This document shows, piece by piece, positions 16,136-24,362 of a DNA stretch of 25,694 bases. Within the stretch, counting starts at the first letter, position 1, and each line of letters begins with the position of its first letter. The notes beneath the pieces were generated by a model that worked only from the letters and a program-made list of their open reading frames with translations, made no database searches and was not told the origin of the DNA. The translations under genes and the position numbers were made by a program. The stretch comes from a virus, in IMG/VR virus record IMGVR_UViG_3300037540_000014, positions 1 through 25,694 of that record, one strand, 5' to 3'.

Positions 16136-16142
16136 CTCTCCT
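16136..16142 (-). promoter_or_regulatory. Shine-Dalgarno site of the 41-aa membrane protein
   Basis: AGGAGAG on the minus strand, overlapping the TAG stop of the 1907-aa gene and 5 nt upstream of ATG 16130. It fixes the start of the small gene. Confidence 0.75.
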
Positions 16143-19100
16143 ATGTGACTGACACTGTGATGCCGCCATCTGCCTTACTGAAGGCTGTGCAGTACCAGTT
16201 TGTGCCGTCTGATTCAACGGTAAGACTGTCTCCAACCAGAGATGTGCTGGCGACAAAATTCAAGGTGTCCTGTGCTGATATTGCCTGCAACTCTCCAACA
16301 ATGTCGAGGAACGTACCTTCAAGGACATTATCTCCTGAATCGGTGGTGATGATGTACGCCGTTGTTGGTGCGGTCGCCACAATGAACTTGTAGTGCAGGC
16401 CAAGGGCTGGCACTGGCAGCGTGGATGTAAAGCCACCCACTGCGTTTAGATAAAACGTCTTGCCGGACTCAGCTGCCGTGATCACGTTGGTAGCTGTGAC
16501 CGACTCACTCTCCCTTATACCAAGCTGAACAACGTGATCGTCGCCAGCGTCGTCGGTAAACATCGGGATATTGGGTGCGTCATCGCGAACCCAGAGCCTA
16601 CCGAAGCCAGCAGCGGGATCAGCCATTGTTGCTGTTTCTTCGATCTCAAAGATAGAGCCTGCGGAGAAGGTCTGGGTTGAACCGCTACTGAATCCAGCAG
16701 ACGAGCCACTCGAATAAGTAGACCCACCGCTTGGTCCCCATGTAATAACTTGCCCACCAACCGAATCACCAAGAAACGAACCCTTGAAGACGGAGAAGTT
16801 AATATGGAATCCATTGGTAAATACAGCAGTACCACCCCATTGTCTGGGCGTGACACCAAGCGTCCACCAACCTGTGTTATCGACAATTGAAGTAACTTCA
16901 AATGAAACCCAATGGGCTTCGTCGTAACTTTCCTTTAGCGTTAGGATGTCACCTGCATTCAGATCAGTTAGCCATTGGTGAGCGGGGGCTGAAATACCTG
17001 TGACATCCTCGTCATCCATATAGATTTCGGTGACTGTAGACAGATTTGCTGTATCAAGCCGGAACAGCGTTGAACCCGGATCAGCCGCACCAGTAGCGGT
17101 TGTGAACACCCATAGCTTCTCGCGAAGATTTGCAACTGGGTAATTCTTATCCGTCCCTGTCTGTACCATTGCTGGCACATCCCAACTGATTGTGTTAGCT
17201 CTATAAACCCCCCAATAAACACTATGTGCGCCAACACGTGACGGTGGGTTCTGTGCCGAAACAGCCTTCACCGCAACCGGGTAAGCGAAGTTAGCACCAT
17301 ACGGTGAACTTGAGTCATAGTGGAATTGAAGATACCCACTCGAATCCACATACTGCTCCGCACGGGTACCGATAGTCTCGCCTACAAAGGTGATCTTATG
17401 GCTATCTTGGAACCATGTTACCAATGCTTCGACAACGATTTCCTCAGTTGCCGCGAAAGACAGAAGCGGGTTGTCGCTAGGCGCAAAGAAAGTGAATGCG
17501 GTACCATCTTGACCCATGTAAAAGCCAGAACTACCAATGGTCATCTGTTCAGCAGACTCGCTCCATGACAGGTTTGTTGCGACCTCCCATGCTTGGCTTG
17601 TGGTCTGGTCCCAGACGAGCATCTGCCCATCAGTTGAACCAGCGGTTATACCGCCACTGGCTACCAGCTCGGTCCACACACTGTCAGCCGTAGTTGCAAT
17701 AAATGTGTAGCTCTCACCCACAGCCACAGAAATCGCAACATCCACACCTGCACCAGCATCATCACCAGCAGCAGGAAACACATCCATGGGGTTTGCGCCG
17801 TCATTCTTCACATAGATCGTAGTGCCTACTGCGAACGTCGCCGGTAGTGTTGCCGCATCACCAGCATTGGCAACCGTCGAGTAGACGTTGTAAGTTGAAA
17901 CAATAACGCCATCGCCCTGACTTGACCCGACATCAGCGGTAAGGCCAACGCTCGTAGTTAGCAACAGGGTGTCACTGACGGTTAGGTTTTCCTGTACCGT
18001 TAGCGACCCATCGAGGTTCATCTCCCCACCAACAAGACCGGTTACCAACCAGTCACCTGTGTTGGTGAACGCAGAAAGAAAGTCTGTAGCGTCATGGCTA
18101 AAATCAACCCAATCAGTCAGGCCACTATCAGAAATTCTAACCGTCTGTGGAAACTCGATCCTATCTATTACAGTGCCAGTGCGTTCAACTATCAGCGCCT
18201 GTTCCACAGGTGTATCAGGTGCCGCATCGGTTGCTGTTTCGAGACGTAGCTGATCGTCTGTATTAGCAAAAATCCAGTTACCTTCATCAGCGGTGGCATC
18301 GGTATCCCGCAAGAACATTTTTGGCGCTGTGTTGGTAACGGTAAGATTATCAAGGAAGGTAGCAAAACCACCAACACTCAGCGTGCTATTGAAGTCAACA
18401 GCACCGACCGTGTTTAGCGTGCCGTCGATGTCAGTAGCTGCTGACGTGATATTGGTTGTCAGCCCATCAATCTGTGTGGCGTAAGCAGGGTCACCAACGG
18501 TGAAGGTTTCGGTTATGGATGGTTCAGCTACTTCTGGCGGCGTGAAGTTTTCCGTCCAGAGCGCATGGCCTTTCACCAAAAATACGTTATCAATGTACTC
18601 GGTATGGAACCGACCAAAGTGCAGTTCATCTGGAGCCGCAGCCCATGATTCTGAGCTTGCGTCAAACGTATCAACAACAATCCCATCTATGAACAAGCGC
18701 ATAGTGTCGCCCGACTTGGTGACGGCAACGTGGTAGAACGTGGAGTTGGCAAGAGTGCCACTCGTCATCAAGTCGGTGCCAGCGTTGTTCTCAAAACGGA
18801 TGGTAAAGCCTATCCACTGGAACGCCCACTGACGCACGAAACTCGTAGATGAATAGCACTCCATAGGGTACGCATCACCGGAGTTCTCCAATGACGAGTA
18901 TCTAAACGAAATGGTGTAGTCGCCACCTGACAAGTCGTATGGACCAGTCACCCCACCAGTGTCAGTGATCTCCATCGGTGGGTCAGATGTGCCACCACCA
19001 ACTATATTTGCACCGAACGAACCCGAATAAGCTGATGCCGCTGTTGTGCTGCCATTGGCAGTAAATACTGGGTCACCAGTCGCTCCTTGGTTGACGGTTG

Positions 19101-21864
19101 TGGTGCCACCCTCAGTACCATCCTCGAAGTCCAGCTGGACCATAACATCGGCTGTTGGCACTGATTGAATCGCATCAAAAACAAGCATCTCGACATCACT
19201 ATCAACACTGTTCTTCCAGTCGATACCAATGCCATTCTCAAGCTCAACCAATGTGCCGTCGATGTGAGTCTTGTAGGATGGGTCACCGAGAATGAACGAC
19301 TCTTCAAAAGAAGGTGATGGGTCAATGCGATCAAACCTAACAACCGCTCCATCACCGGAGTTTTCATAAGCAAACAGGTGCAGAGCATCAGCCGACATAG
19401 CACCGGCATCCCATATTGCTCCATAAGCGTCATTATCTATGCTAAGCGGAGAACCAGAATGTGATCCTGTTGAAATATCAAACGGCGTTGACATCTGAAA
19501 TAGGTGGAATTGGTCATCTGATGTAGTAGCCATAACCAGAACGCTAAGACCGTCATCAGCCATCCTCACAAACTCCACACCTGAGCTGTTTGAAATAATT
19601 GACTCAATATCCAGTTCGTTCTGGAACGTCATGCCAGCCAGTGCATACGGGCTGGCTGTTGTGTACATGCGTATGAATACGGTTGATGTACCGTCCTTCT
19701 CACCAACCAGAACAAAGTTATTACCGTCTTCCGACATGTAACCGGCTGACGTTGTGGATGAACTCAGTCCAAGCGCTGTGTCGGTGATCGTATCGCTTTG
19801 TGTCAACCCTGACGTAACCTGATACGGAGTTAGAAGGTTGACCTTGTAATAATCTCTTGTCGTAATACTGTATGTCAGGAGCGAGTTGCCACTATCCATG
19901 AATTGTAGGGCGTTGTCTCTGTTCGTATTTGAAAGCCCGGTAGCATCATGCACGGTTGCGTTCTCAACGTCATACGGAGCGTCAAGATCGTACGACCATA
20001 TTTTATCGTTCGATGTATCACAGTGAACACAAATCATGCCGTCATCAGTGAAAGAGAAGGCAGACAACTTATCGAAGGTGCCGTGCTGAAAGATGCCAGT
20101 TGCAGCCATGTTCGCTTCGGTGCCAATCACACCAAAATAAGTCCAGTCAGCCGATGGATCATTACCCCAATCGTTTGAGTCCGTTCCGCTTGGAACGGGT
20201 GAGAGGATTGCAAGCTCAACATCATCACCAGAAGCATTCTCCCAGTCGATGCCAATCTCATAGCGCAGCCCTACAAGAGTGCCGTCAATCTTGGTAGGGT
20301 GAGCCGGATCACCAACAGTGAAGATGTCCTCAATTTCTGTCGTTATATCTGTTGGCGCAAAGGTCGATTTTTCAATAACAGCGGTGTTAAGAGAGCCGGG
20401 GTTAGATACACAGTAAAGCTCACCACGTGTTGGCTCTAGCCAGCCACCAGTGATGCCCGGTGAGCTGACGTTGTATGTCAGTTGAAACGTGAGGCTGTCG
20501 TACGTTGCGGTACTTGCGTCCCATGCCGTACCAAGCGACCACTGGTAAAGCGTCCTAGCTACACCACCACCACCGGACCTCATCAGCAGCCACATCACGG
20601 TGCCGTCATCAGACAGGACTATGCCGTTTGCATGACCGGGAGTGGTATTGCCTGTCGTAAACTCACCGATAAGAGTAGCTGAGCTAAGCAGCCATGGTGT
20701 AGATAGTGAATATGTTTTTATTTGCTCTTGGTCAGAACATACTGCGAGACGGGTGCCAGCCTTATTGAAAGTGAGACCAGTTACGTTGTATGTCCCTGAC
20801 CACACGGTCAGGGTTTCACCAGAGTCGCCGGTCCCGCTCATGGTGGACAAATCGTATGCGACTGACAGTGTGTGGGTCTGCACGGTTTTATTTCCATACA
20901 GGCCAATGAACACCTTGGTGCCGTCATCATTCAGAGCCAACCCAGCCGGATAATAATTGGAACCAGTGGGGAGGTCTGCTGATGTTTGCAAACGCGCCCC
21001 TATTGTTGTGATGTCCCATGCCGTACCAAGCGGATACTTTTGGATGTTGTTGGCAGGGATTAAGCTGCCGACATAAAAGGTCAGGCCATCAGACGCGAAC
21101 CATAGAGGAAACGGCTCATCATTAAGGTCTGCTGTTGAGCTAACGCTGTCATAGGAAAGGGTGTCGAGATCAGGCAGTCCTTGTGCGATTTGACTGCCCT
21201 CAATCTCGACAGACTCAAAGGACAGCATCTCGGTGTTAGTGAAGTCCGTGGTCTCCCAGAAGACACCCATCTCGTGAGTGAACTGCATTCCAAAGAATGG
21301 GTTCCACCTAAGATCGCCAGCGGTGTTCTTCCACTCAGTGCCGTCAGCGTTGTACAGCATGTCGTACACAGTCTGACTGCTGAGGTCGGTATCATTCAGC
21401 TCGAAAAAAGTATCAATGTCAGCGCCAGCTGGTGCATCCACTGCTTCCCATACGGATGTACCATCGTTGTAGGCAATTATCTGACCGTCTTCTGGTGCGG
21501 GTATGGTGACATCAGTCAGCTCACCGAGCGAAAGAGATACACCAGATGTTCCCGGCACAAAATCATTGCCATCCCAGATAAGAAGATCGCCAATATCAGG
21601 TGAGCCAGAAACGTCCTCAAGGTCGAAGATGCTTGTCGGTACGTTCGCATCGAAGTCAACAATCTCTTCGACAAAGTGATTGTGAATTATCGGCGCATAG
21701 ATGTTGTCGAGATTGTCATCGAACGACGTGTCAGGGATGGTGGATTCTTGTTCGTCCAGAGACTGGAAACGATATTCGAGCGCAGCCACAAGCTGCCGCA
21801 TATCGTACGGCTTGATCGGTTCCTCGACGCGAAACGACGGAAATGCAACTCGTTGCCTTGTCAT
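16141..21864 (-). CDS. Modular tail fibre or appendage protein, 1907 aa, with beta-propeller-like blades and LamG domain
   Basis: The ATG overlaps the upstream stop (ATGA). Residues 1-75: N-terminal helix, then IYAPIIHNHFVEEIVDFD, a typical fibre 'Y.P..H.H...I.DF' motif. Residues 78-180: three to four 'L-x-D-V ... G-x-L-x-W/Y-x-x' tail repeats. Residues 247-502 and 597-847: two sets of about five blades with the 'DDGT-x-hhh ... Y-x-L-x-T-P/A-W/Y-D' signature. Linker repeats at 511, 853 and 1117. Residues 900-1110: LamG-like, with YHVAVTKSGDTMRLFIDGIV (1044-1063). Residues 1585-1700: 'TTATGAADPGSTLFRL' type domain. Residues 1795-1890: terminal domain TAAESGKTFYLNAVGGFTST, common at the end of phage tail proteins. 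No enzyme motif is seen. Role: probably host recognition. No S74 domain is present at its own C-terminus. Confidence 0.85.
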   Translation of the reverse strand: MTRQRVAFPSFRVEEPIKPYDMRQLVAALEYRFQSLDEQESTIPDTSFDDNLDNIYAPIIHNHFVEEIVDFDANVPTSIFDLEDVSGSPDIGDLLIWDGNDFVPGTSGVSLSLGELTDVTIPAPEDGQIIAYNDGTSVWEAVDAPAGADIDTFFELNDTDLSSQTVYDMLYNADGTEWKNTAGDLRWNPFFGMQFTHEMGVFWETTDFTNTEMLSFESVEIEGSQIAQGLPDLDTLSYDSVSSTADLNDEPFPLWFASDGLTFYVGSLIPANNIQKYPLGTAWDITTIGARLQTSADLPTGSNYYPAGLALNDDGTKVFIGLYGNKTVQTHTLSVAYDLSTMSGTGDSGETLTVWSGTYNVTGLTFNKAGTRLAVCSDQEQIKTYSLSTPWLLSSATLIGEFTTGNTTPGHANGIVLSDDGTVMWLLMRSGGGGVARTLYQWSLGTAWDASTATYDSLTFQLTYNVSSPGITGGWLEPTRGELYCVSNPGSLNTAVIEKSTFAPTDITTEIEDIFTVGDPAHPTKIDGTLVGLRYEIGIDWENASGDDVELAILSPVPSGTDSNDWGNDPSADWTYFGVIGTEANMAATGIFQHGTFDKLSAFSFTDDGMICVHCDTSNDKIWSYDLDAPYDVENATVHDATGLSNTNRDNALQFMDSGNSLLTYSITTRDYYKVNLLTPYQVTSGLTQSDTITDTALGLSSSTTSAGYMSEDGNNFVLVGEKDGTSTVFIRMYTTASPYALAGMTFQNELDIESIISNSSGVEFVRMADDGLSVLVMATTSDDQFHLFQMSTPFDISTGSHSGSPLSIDNDAYGAIWDAGAMSADALHLFAYENSGDGAVVRFDRIDPSPSFEESFILGDPSYKTHIDGTLVELENGIGIDWKNSVDSDVEMLVFDAIQSVPTADVMVQLDFEDGTEGGTTTVNQGATGDPVFTANGSTTAASAYSGSFGANIVGGGTSDPPMEITDTGGVTGPYDLSGGDYTISFRYSSLENSGDAYPMECYSSTSFVRQWAFQWIGFTIRFENNAGTDLMTSGTLANSTFYHVAVTKSGDTMRLFIDGIVVDTFDASSESWAAAPDELHFGRFHTEYIDNVFLVKGHALWTENFTPPEVAEPSITETFTVGDPAYATQIDGLTTNITSAATDIDGTLNTVGAVDFNSTLSVGGFATFLDNLTVTNTAPKMFLRDTDATADEGNWIFANTDDQLRLETATDAAPDTPVEQALIVERTGTVIDRIEFPQTVRISDSGLTDWVDFSHDATDFLSAFTNTGDWLVTGLVGGEMNLDGSLTVQENLTVSDTLLLTTSVGLTADVGSSQGDGVIVSTYNVYSTVANAGDAATLPATFAVGTTIYVKNDGANPMDVFPAAGDDAGAGVDVAISVAVGESYTFIATTADSVWTELVASGGITAGSTDGQMLVWDQTTSQAWEVATNLSWSESAEQMTIGSSGFYMGQDGTAFTFFAPSDNPLLSFAATEEIVVEALVTWFQDSHKITFVGETIGTRAEQYVDSSGYLQFHYDSSSPYGANFAYPVAVKAVSAQNPPSRVGAHSVYWGVYRANTISWDVPAMVQTGTDKNYPVANLREKLWVFTTATGAADPGSTLFRLDTANLSTVTEIYMDDEDVTGISAPAHQWLTDLNAGDILTLKESYDEAHWVSFEVTSIVDNTGWWTLGVTPRQWGGTAVFTNGFHINFSVFKGSFLGDSVGGQVITWGPSGGSTYSSGSSAGFSSGSTQTFSAGSIFEIEETATMADPAAGFGRLWVRDDAPNIPMFTDDAGDDHVVQLGIRESESVTATNVITAAESGKTFYLNAVGGFTSTLPVPALGLHYKFIVATAPTTAYIITTDSGDNVLEGTFLDIVGELQAISAQDTLNFVASTSLVGDSLTVESDGTNWYCTAFSKADGGITVSVT
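18442..18516 (-). repeat. Linker repeat copy 3, partial (residues 1117-1141)
   Basis: Contains FTVGDPAYATQIDGL and then diverges. It follows the LamG domain just as copies 1 and 2 follow the blade blocks. Confidence 0.7.
18535..19167 (-). other. Laminin-G/concanavalin-like domain of the 1907-aa protein (residues ~900-1110)
   Basis: VQLDFEDGTEGG opens the domain; YTISFRYSS, FYHVAVTKSGDTMRLFIDG and LHFGRFHTEYIDNVFLVKGH follow in the order expected of LamG type 3 beta-sandwiches. These bind carbohydrate or protein ligands in other systems. Confidence 0.75.
19168..19308 (-). repeat. Linker repeat copy 2 (residues 853-899)
   Basis: Contains FILGDPSYKTHIDGTL then IGIDWKNSVDSDVEMLV; it aligns with copy 1 over about 47 residues without gaps. 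Confidence 0.8.
19324..20076 (-). repeat. Second block of about five beta-propeller-like blades (residues 597-847)
   Basis: Same blade signature as the first block, for example FSFTDDGMICVHCDTSNDKI, YDLDAPYDVENAT and FQMSTPFDIST. Five units can be counted. Each block is followed by a copy of the linker repeat, consistent with duplication of a larger unit. Confidence 0.65.
20194..20334 (-). repeat. Linker repeat copy 1 in the 1907-aa protein (residues 511-557)
   Basis: Contains FTVGDPAHPTKIDGTL then IGIDWENASGDDVELAI. It shares the F-x-x-GDP-x-x-x-x-x-IDG-T-L and GIDW-x-N patterns with copy 2. Confidence 0.8.
20359..21126 (-). repeat. First block of about five beta-propeller-like blades (residues 247-502 of the 1907-aa protein)
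   Basis: Repeating units carry a 'DDGTKVFI' type strand followed by 'Y-x-L-x-x-A/P-W/Y-D' about 25 residues later, for example LNDDGTKVFIGLYGNKTVQT and KYPLGTAWDI. The units are diverged at the DNA level. This pattern resembles YVTN/NHL-like propeller repeats. Confidence 0.65.
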
Positions 21865-24362
21865 CCGCGCTTACCGTGTGGTCCCGCTCTTCCCCTCCAG
21901 TTGCCCATACGCCACTTGTCACCGGTATCACTGGACGAAATCTTAATCGCAACCTGTCGCGCCCGCATTCTGGTTGACACTTTCCTTGTTTCAGAATCAA
22001 CTGTGTACGGTCCTTTCGTTATCCGGTCAGCAGATGGATATTTTCGCCCCGTCAGGCTCACTGCAACGTCACCTTCTAGTGTCAGGAAGTCAGGGATAAG
22101 CTGGTCTACGTGCATCAACTCTTCACCAGCGTTCGGTATCTCCATATCGAATGACTCGATATAGGTCTCCATCGCTACACCATCGGCATCGGTGCCAGTC
22201 TCATGCTCATACAGGTAACCGTCAGCACGAGCTGCATAGGCTTTCTCGAACTGTGGTGAGCGATCAGCCCACGCTGTACGACCCAACATGCCGGTCGCCC
22301 ATGTACCTTCTTCGTAGTTGAACATCACGTAGCGATTCACTTCAATCGGGCTGATGTCAAAGTCCTGTGCGGTCAGTACGCCAACCGGACCAGCCGCGAA
22401 GTTATAGAAGCGGATTGAGTTTTCAGCTGTCACTGCTGGCTCCATGTGAAGTCCAGCAGAGCCACCTGTGTATAGCAGCAGCTCAGCAGCAGATAGGTCA
22501 ATCTGCCATACCTGAACACTATCGAGCCACAAGGTGAGTGTTGGTGTGTCAAACTGCGCCGTTAAATTGTATTTCGTTTCCGCTACCGCAGCCGATCCAG
22601 ATACCGCAGTGAATGTGTACGTACCCGGATCATTATCCAAGACGCTCTTCACACCGCTTGCATTCTTCTTCCTGACGCGAATTGTGTCAGTGAAAATGTC
22701 AGCCTCAATATAGATGCCCTGAGCATCGTCAGCGGTGGTGTTCTGCGTGCCAGTGATCTCGGTGCGTAGGAACACCATGCCAGACCACCGAGAAGCAGCC
22801 TGTCCTGCCTCAAATGCTAACTCGACAGCCCACTCACACTCTGTCGGAGTCAGGATCGGCTCGTCATTGGTCAGGATATAGTCGTACTCGTAACCATTAT
22901 CTGCTGAGTTTGTCAGCGTCGTGAAACCAGATGAGTTGAACTCGTACTCATAGCCGATGATGCCCTCACCAGAGGCCACTGCCAGCGAGTAACCCACCGG
23001 CAGTCGCAGATCGAACGGCTGCTGCACATAAGCAAGTGGATCGAATGACGGATAGAAGAACCAGACCTCGTTGAACTCACGATTCAGACCACCGTACACC
23101 TTGTCACGCTGATCGACGTTGATGTTGTCGTACACCCAGTTACGCACGTCGCATGGCAGCACCTTGACGATGCCGTCATACAGGTAGAAGTCGGACTCAG
23201 CCATGAAAATCACGCGAGCATCAATCGGCACCGCTGCGTTCGGACCCAGTATGGAGACATTCTCACCGACCGTATTCAGGCCGAAAACGTCGAAACCACC
23301 GAAAAACGGCATTGTGTGAACGCTGACATCCGTGAAAACGACCGTCTCAAGCCGTGAGCGTACGCCTGTGACGATTTTGGAGCCTGAGTATAGTCTGAGG
23401 TCTCCTGACGTATTGGTGCTGGTAGGCACCCAATCATTCAGGTCTTCGGTCGAACACCACCTGATCAGCAGTGGGTCGAACTTCTCGTTGAAAAAGTCGT
23501 ATGCACCCAGAGCGATCACATGCCGATCACGCTGCGAGACGATCATTGCCTCGTTCTTGGGTGGGGCATCACCACCGAACGGGGTTGCTCGTGTGCCAGT
23601 ACCTTTGGAGCGATCCCACCAGTACATCTGACCACCACGAGGATTACACAGCAAGTCCTCGCCCCACGTGTCCAGAGACCACGTACGAATCGGCAGGACG
23701 AGCGTTGAGCCTGTCCGAGCGTTACCGTAACCCTCGCGCCCGTACGGACCTGTGCCGTAGCCTGTAGCTGTGATAGCCGTCTCTGCACCTATGCTGATCT
23801 GGTACTCAGCCCTGACCGCTGTGCCACCCTCATTTGCACCACCAGTTGCCGCTGTGCCAGCGTTCGTTATCTCGTAGTGGCTTGGGTCGATAATCGTATC
23901 AACCGTGTACTCACCATTGAAGCTAAGACCGCTGGCTGCACCGACGATAGCGTTTGTGAATTCCATGTAGTCGCCAAGCTGCACCCCATGGTTCGCATCA
24001 GTAACGCGCACACGTGTCTCACCAGTGAAGGTCTCGAAAGGACCGAGACCACCGTTGACAGGCTCTATAACGCGCCTTAGTGGAGTGATGTCGAAGAGGG
24101 TGCCGTCCTGCCATAGATACAGCTTGGTATCAGTAGCAACAGCAGTCCAGCGCTTAGCGTCCAGCGAGGACCAGTCCAGCAGGCGACGACAGATGCCAAC
24201 GAATTGCGGCTCAACCTTCGCCCAGCCACCTATCTTCTCAGCCAGACCCTTACGGAAGCGAACCTTGTCCATCGAGTACCAGCGACCTACAGCACCGCGC
24301 TCAGACTGCTCAGTATACTGACCAGCACCAATTGGTAGATTAAAGATCGCTTTCTGTGTCAT
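21861..24362 (-). CDS. Phage tail-cluster structural protein with inserted LamG-like domain, 833 aa
   Basis: The ATG overlaps the previous stop (TAATG). The N-terminus has GAVGRWYSMDKVRFRKGLAE then KIGGW, the signature of a structural family widespread in tailed phages. Strand-rich repeats with 'L-Y-L-W-x-D-G' and 'F-T-D-x-S-V-H-x-M' suggest a beta-propeller core up to ~440 (REFNEVWFFYPS at 428-439). The family pattern resumes at NRYVMFNYEEGTWATGML (676-693) and runs to the end (PDF, R-x-Y-P, GPY-x-V, T-R-M-R-A-R-Q, WRMG-x-W-R). Residues 505-660 between these blocks look LamG-like (SGMVFLRTE, IRVRKKN, LTAQFDTPTLTLWLDSVQVW). The exact virion role is not established; a tail or DNA-stabilising component like P22 gp10 is possible. 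Confidence 0.85.
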   Translation of the reverse strand: MTQKAIFNLPIGAGQYTEQSERGAVGRWYSMDKVRFRKGLAEKIGGWAKVEPQFVGICRRLLDWSSLDAKRWTAVATDTKLYLWQDGTLFDITPLRRVIEPVNGGLGPFETFTGETRVRVTDANHGVQLGDYMEFTNAIVGAASGLSFNGEYTVDTIIDPSHYEITNAGTAATGGANEGGTAVRAEYQISIGAETAITATGYGTGPYGREGYGNARTGSTLVLPIRTWSLDTWGEDLLCNPRGGQMYWWDRSKGTGTRATPFGGDAPPKNEAMIVSQRDRHVIALGAYDFFNEKFDPLLIRWCSTEDLNDWVPTSTNTSGDLRLYSGSKIVTGVRSRLETVVFTDVSVHTMPFFGGFDVFGLNTVGENVSILGPNAAVPIDARVIFMAESDFYLYDGIVKVLPCDVRNWVYDNINVDQRDKVYGGLNREFNEVWFFYPSFDPLAYVQQPFDLRLPVGYSLAVASGEGIIGYEYEFNSSGFTTLTNSADNGYEYDYILTNDEPILTPTECEWAVELAFEAGQAASRWSGMVFLRTEITGTQNTTADDAQGIYIEADIFTDTIRVRKKNASGVKSVLDNDPGTYTFTAVSGSAAVAETKYNLTAQFDTPTLTLWLDSVQVWQIDLSAAELLLYTGGSAGLHMEPAVTAENSIRFYNFAAGPVGVLTAQDFDISPIEVNRYVMFNYEEGTWATGMLGRTAWADRSPQFEKAYAARADGYLYEHETGTDADGVAMETYIESFDMEIPNAGEELMHVDQLIPDFLTLEGDVAVSLTGRKYPSADRITKGPYTVDSETRKVSTRMRARQVAIKISSSDTGDKWRMGNWRGRAGPHGKRG

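Noticed and set aside
16131-16256. Longer 83-aa version of the small membrane protein starting at 16256
   Set aside because: The extra 42 residues overlap the fibre gene, are polar and unlike a conserved domain, and the strong ribosome binding site is next to ATG 16130.
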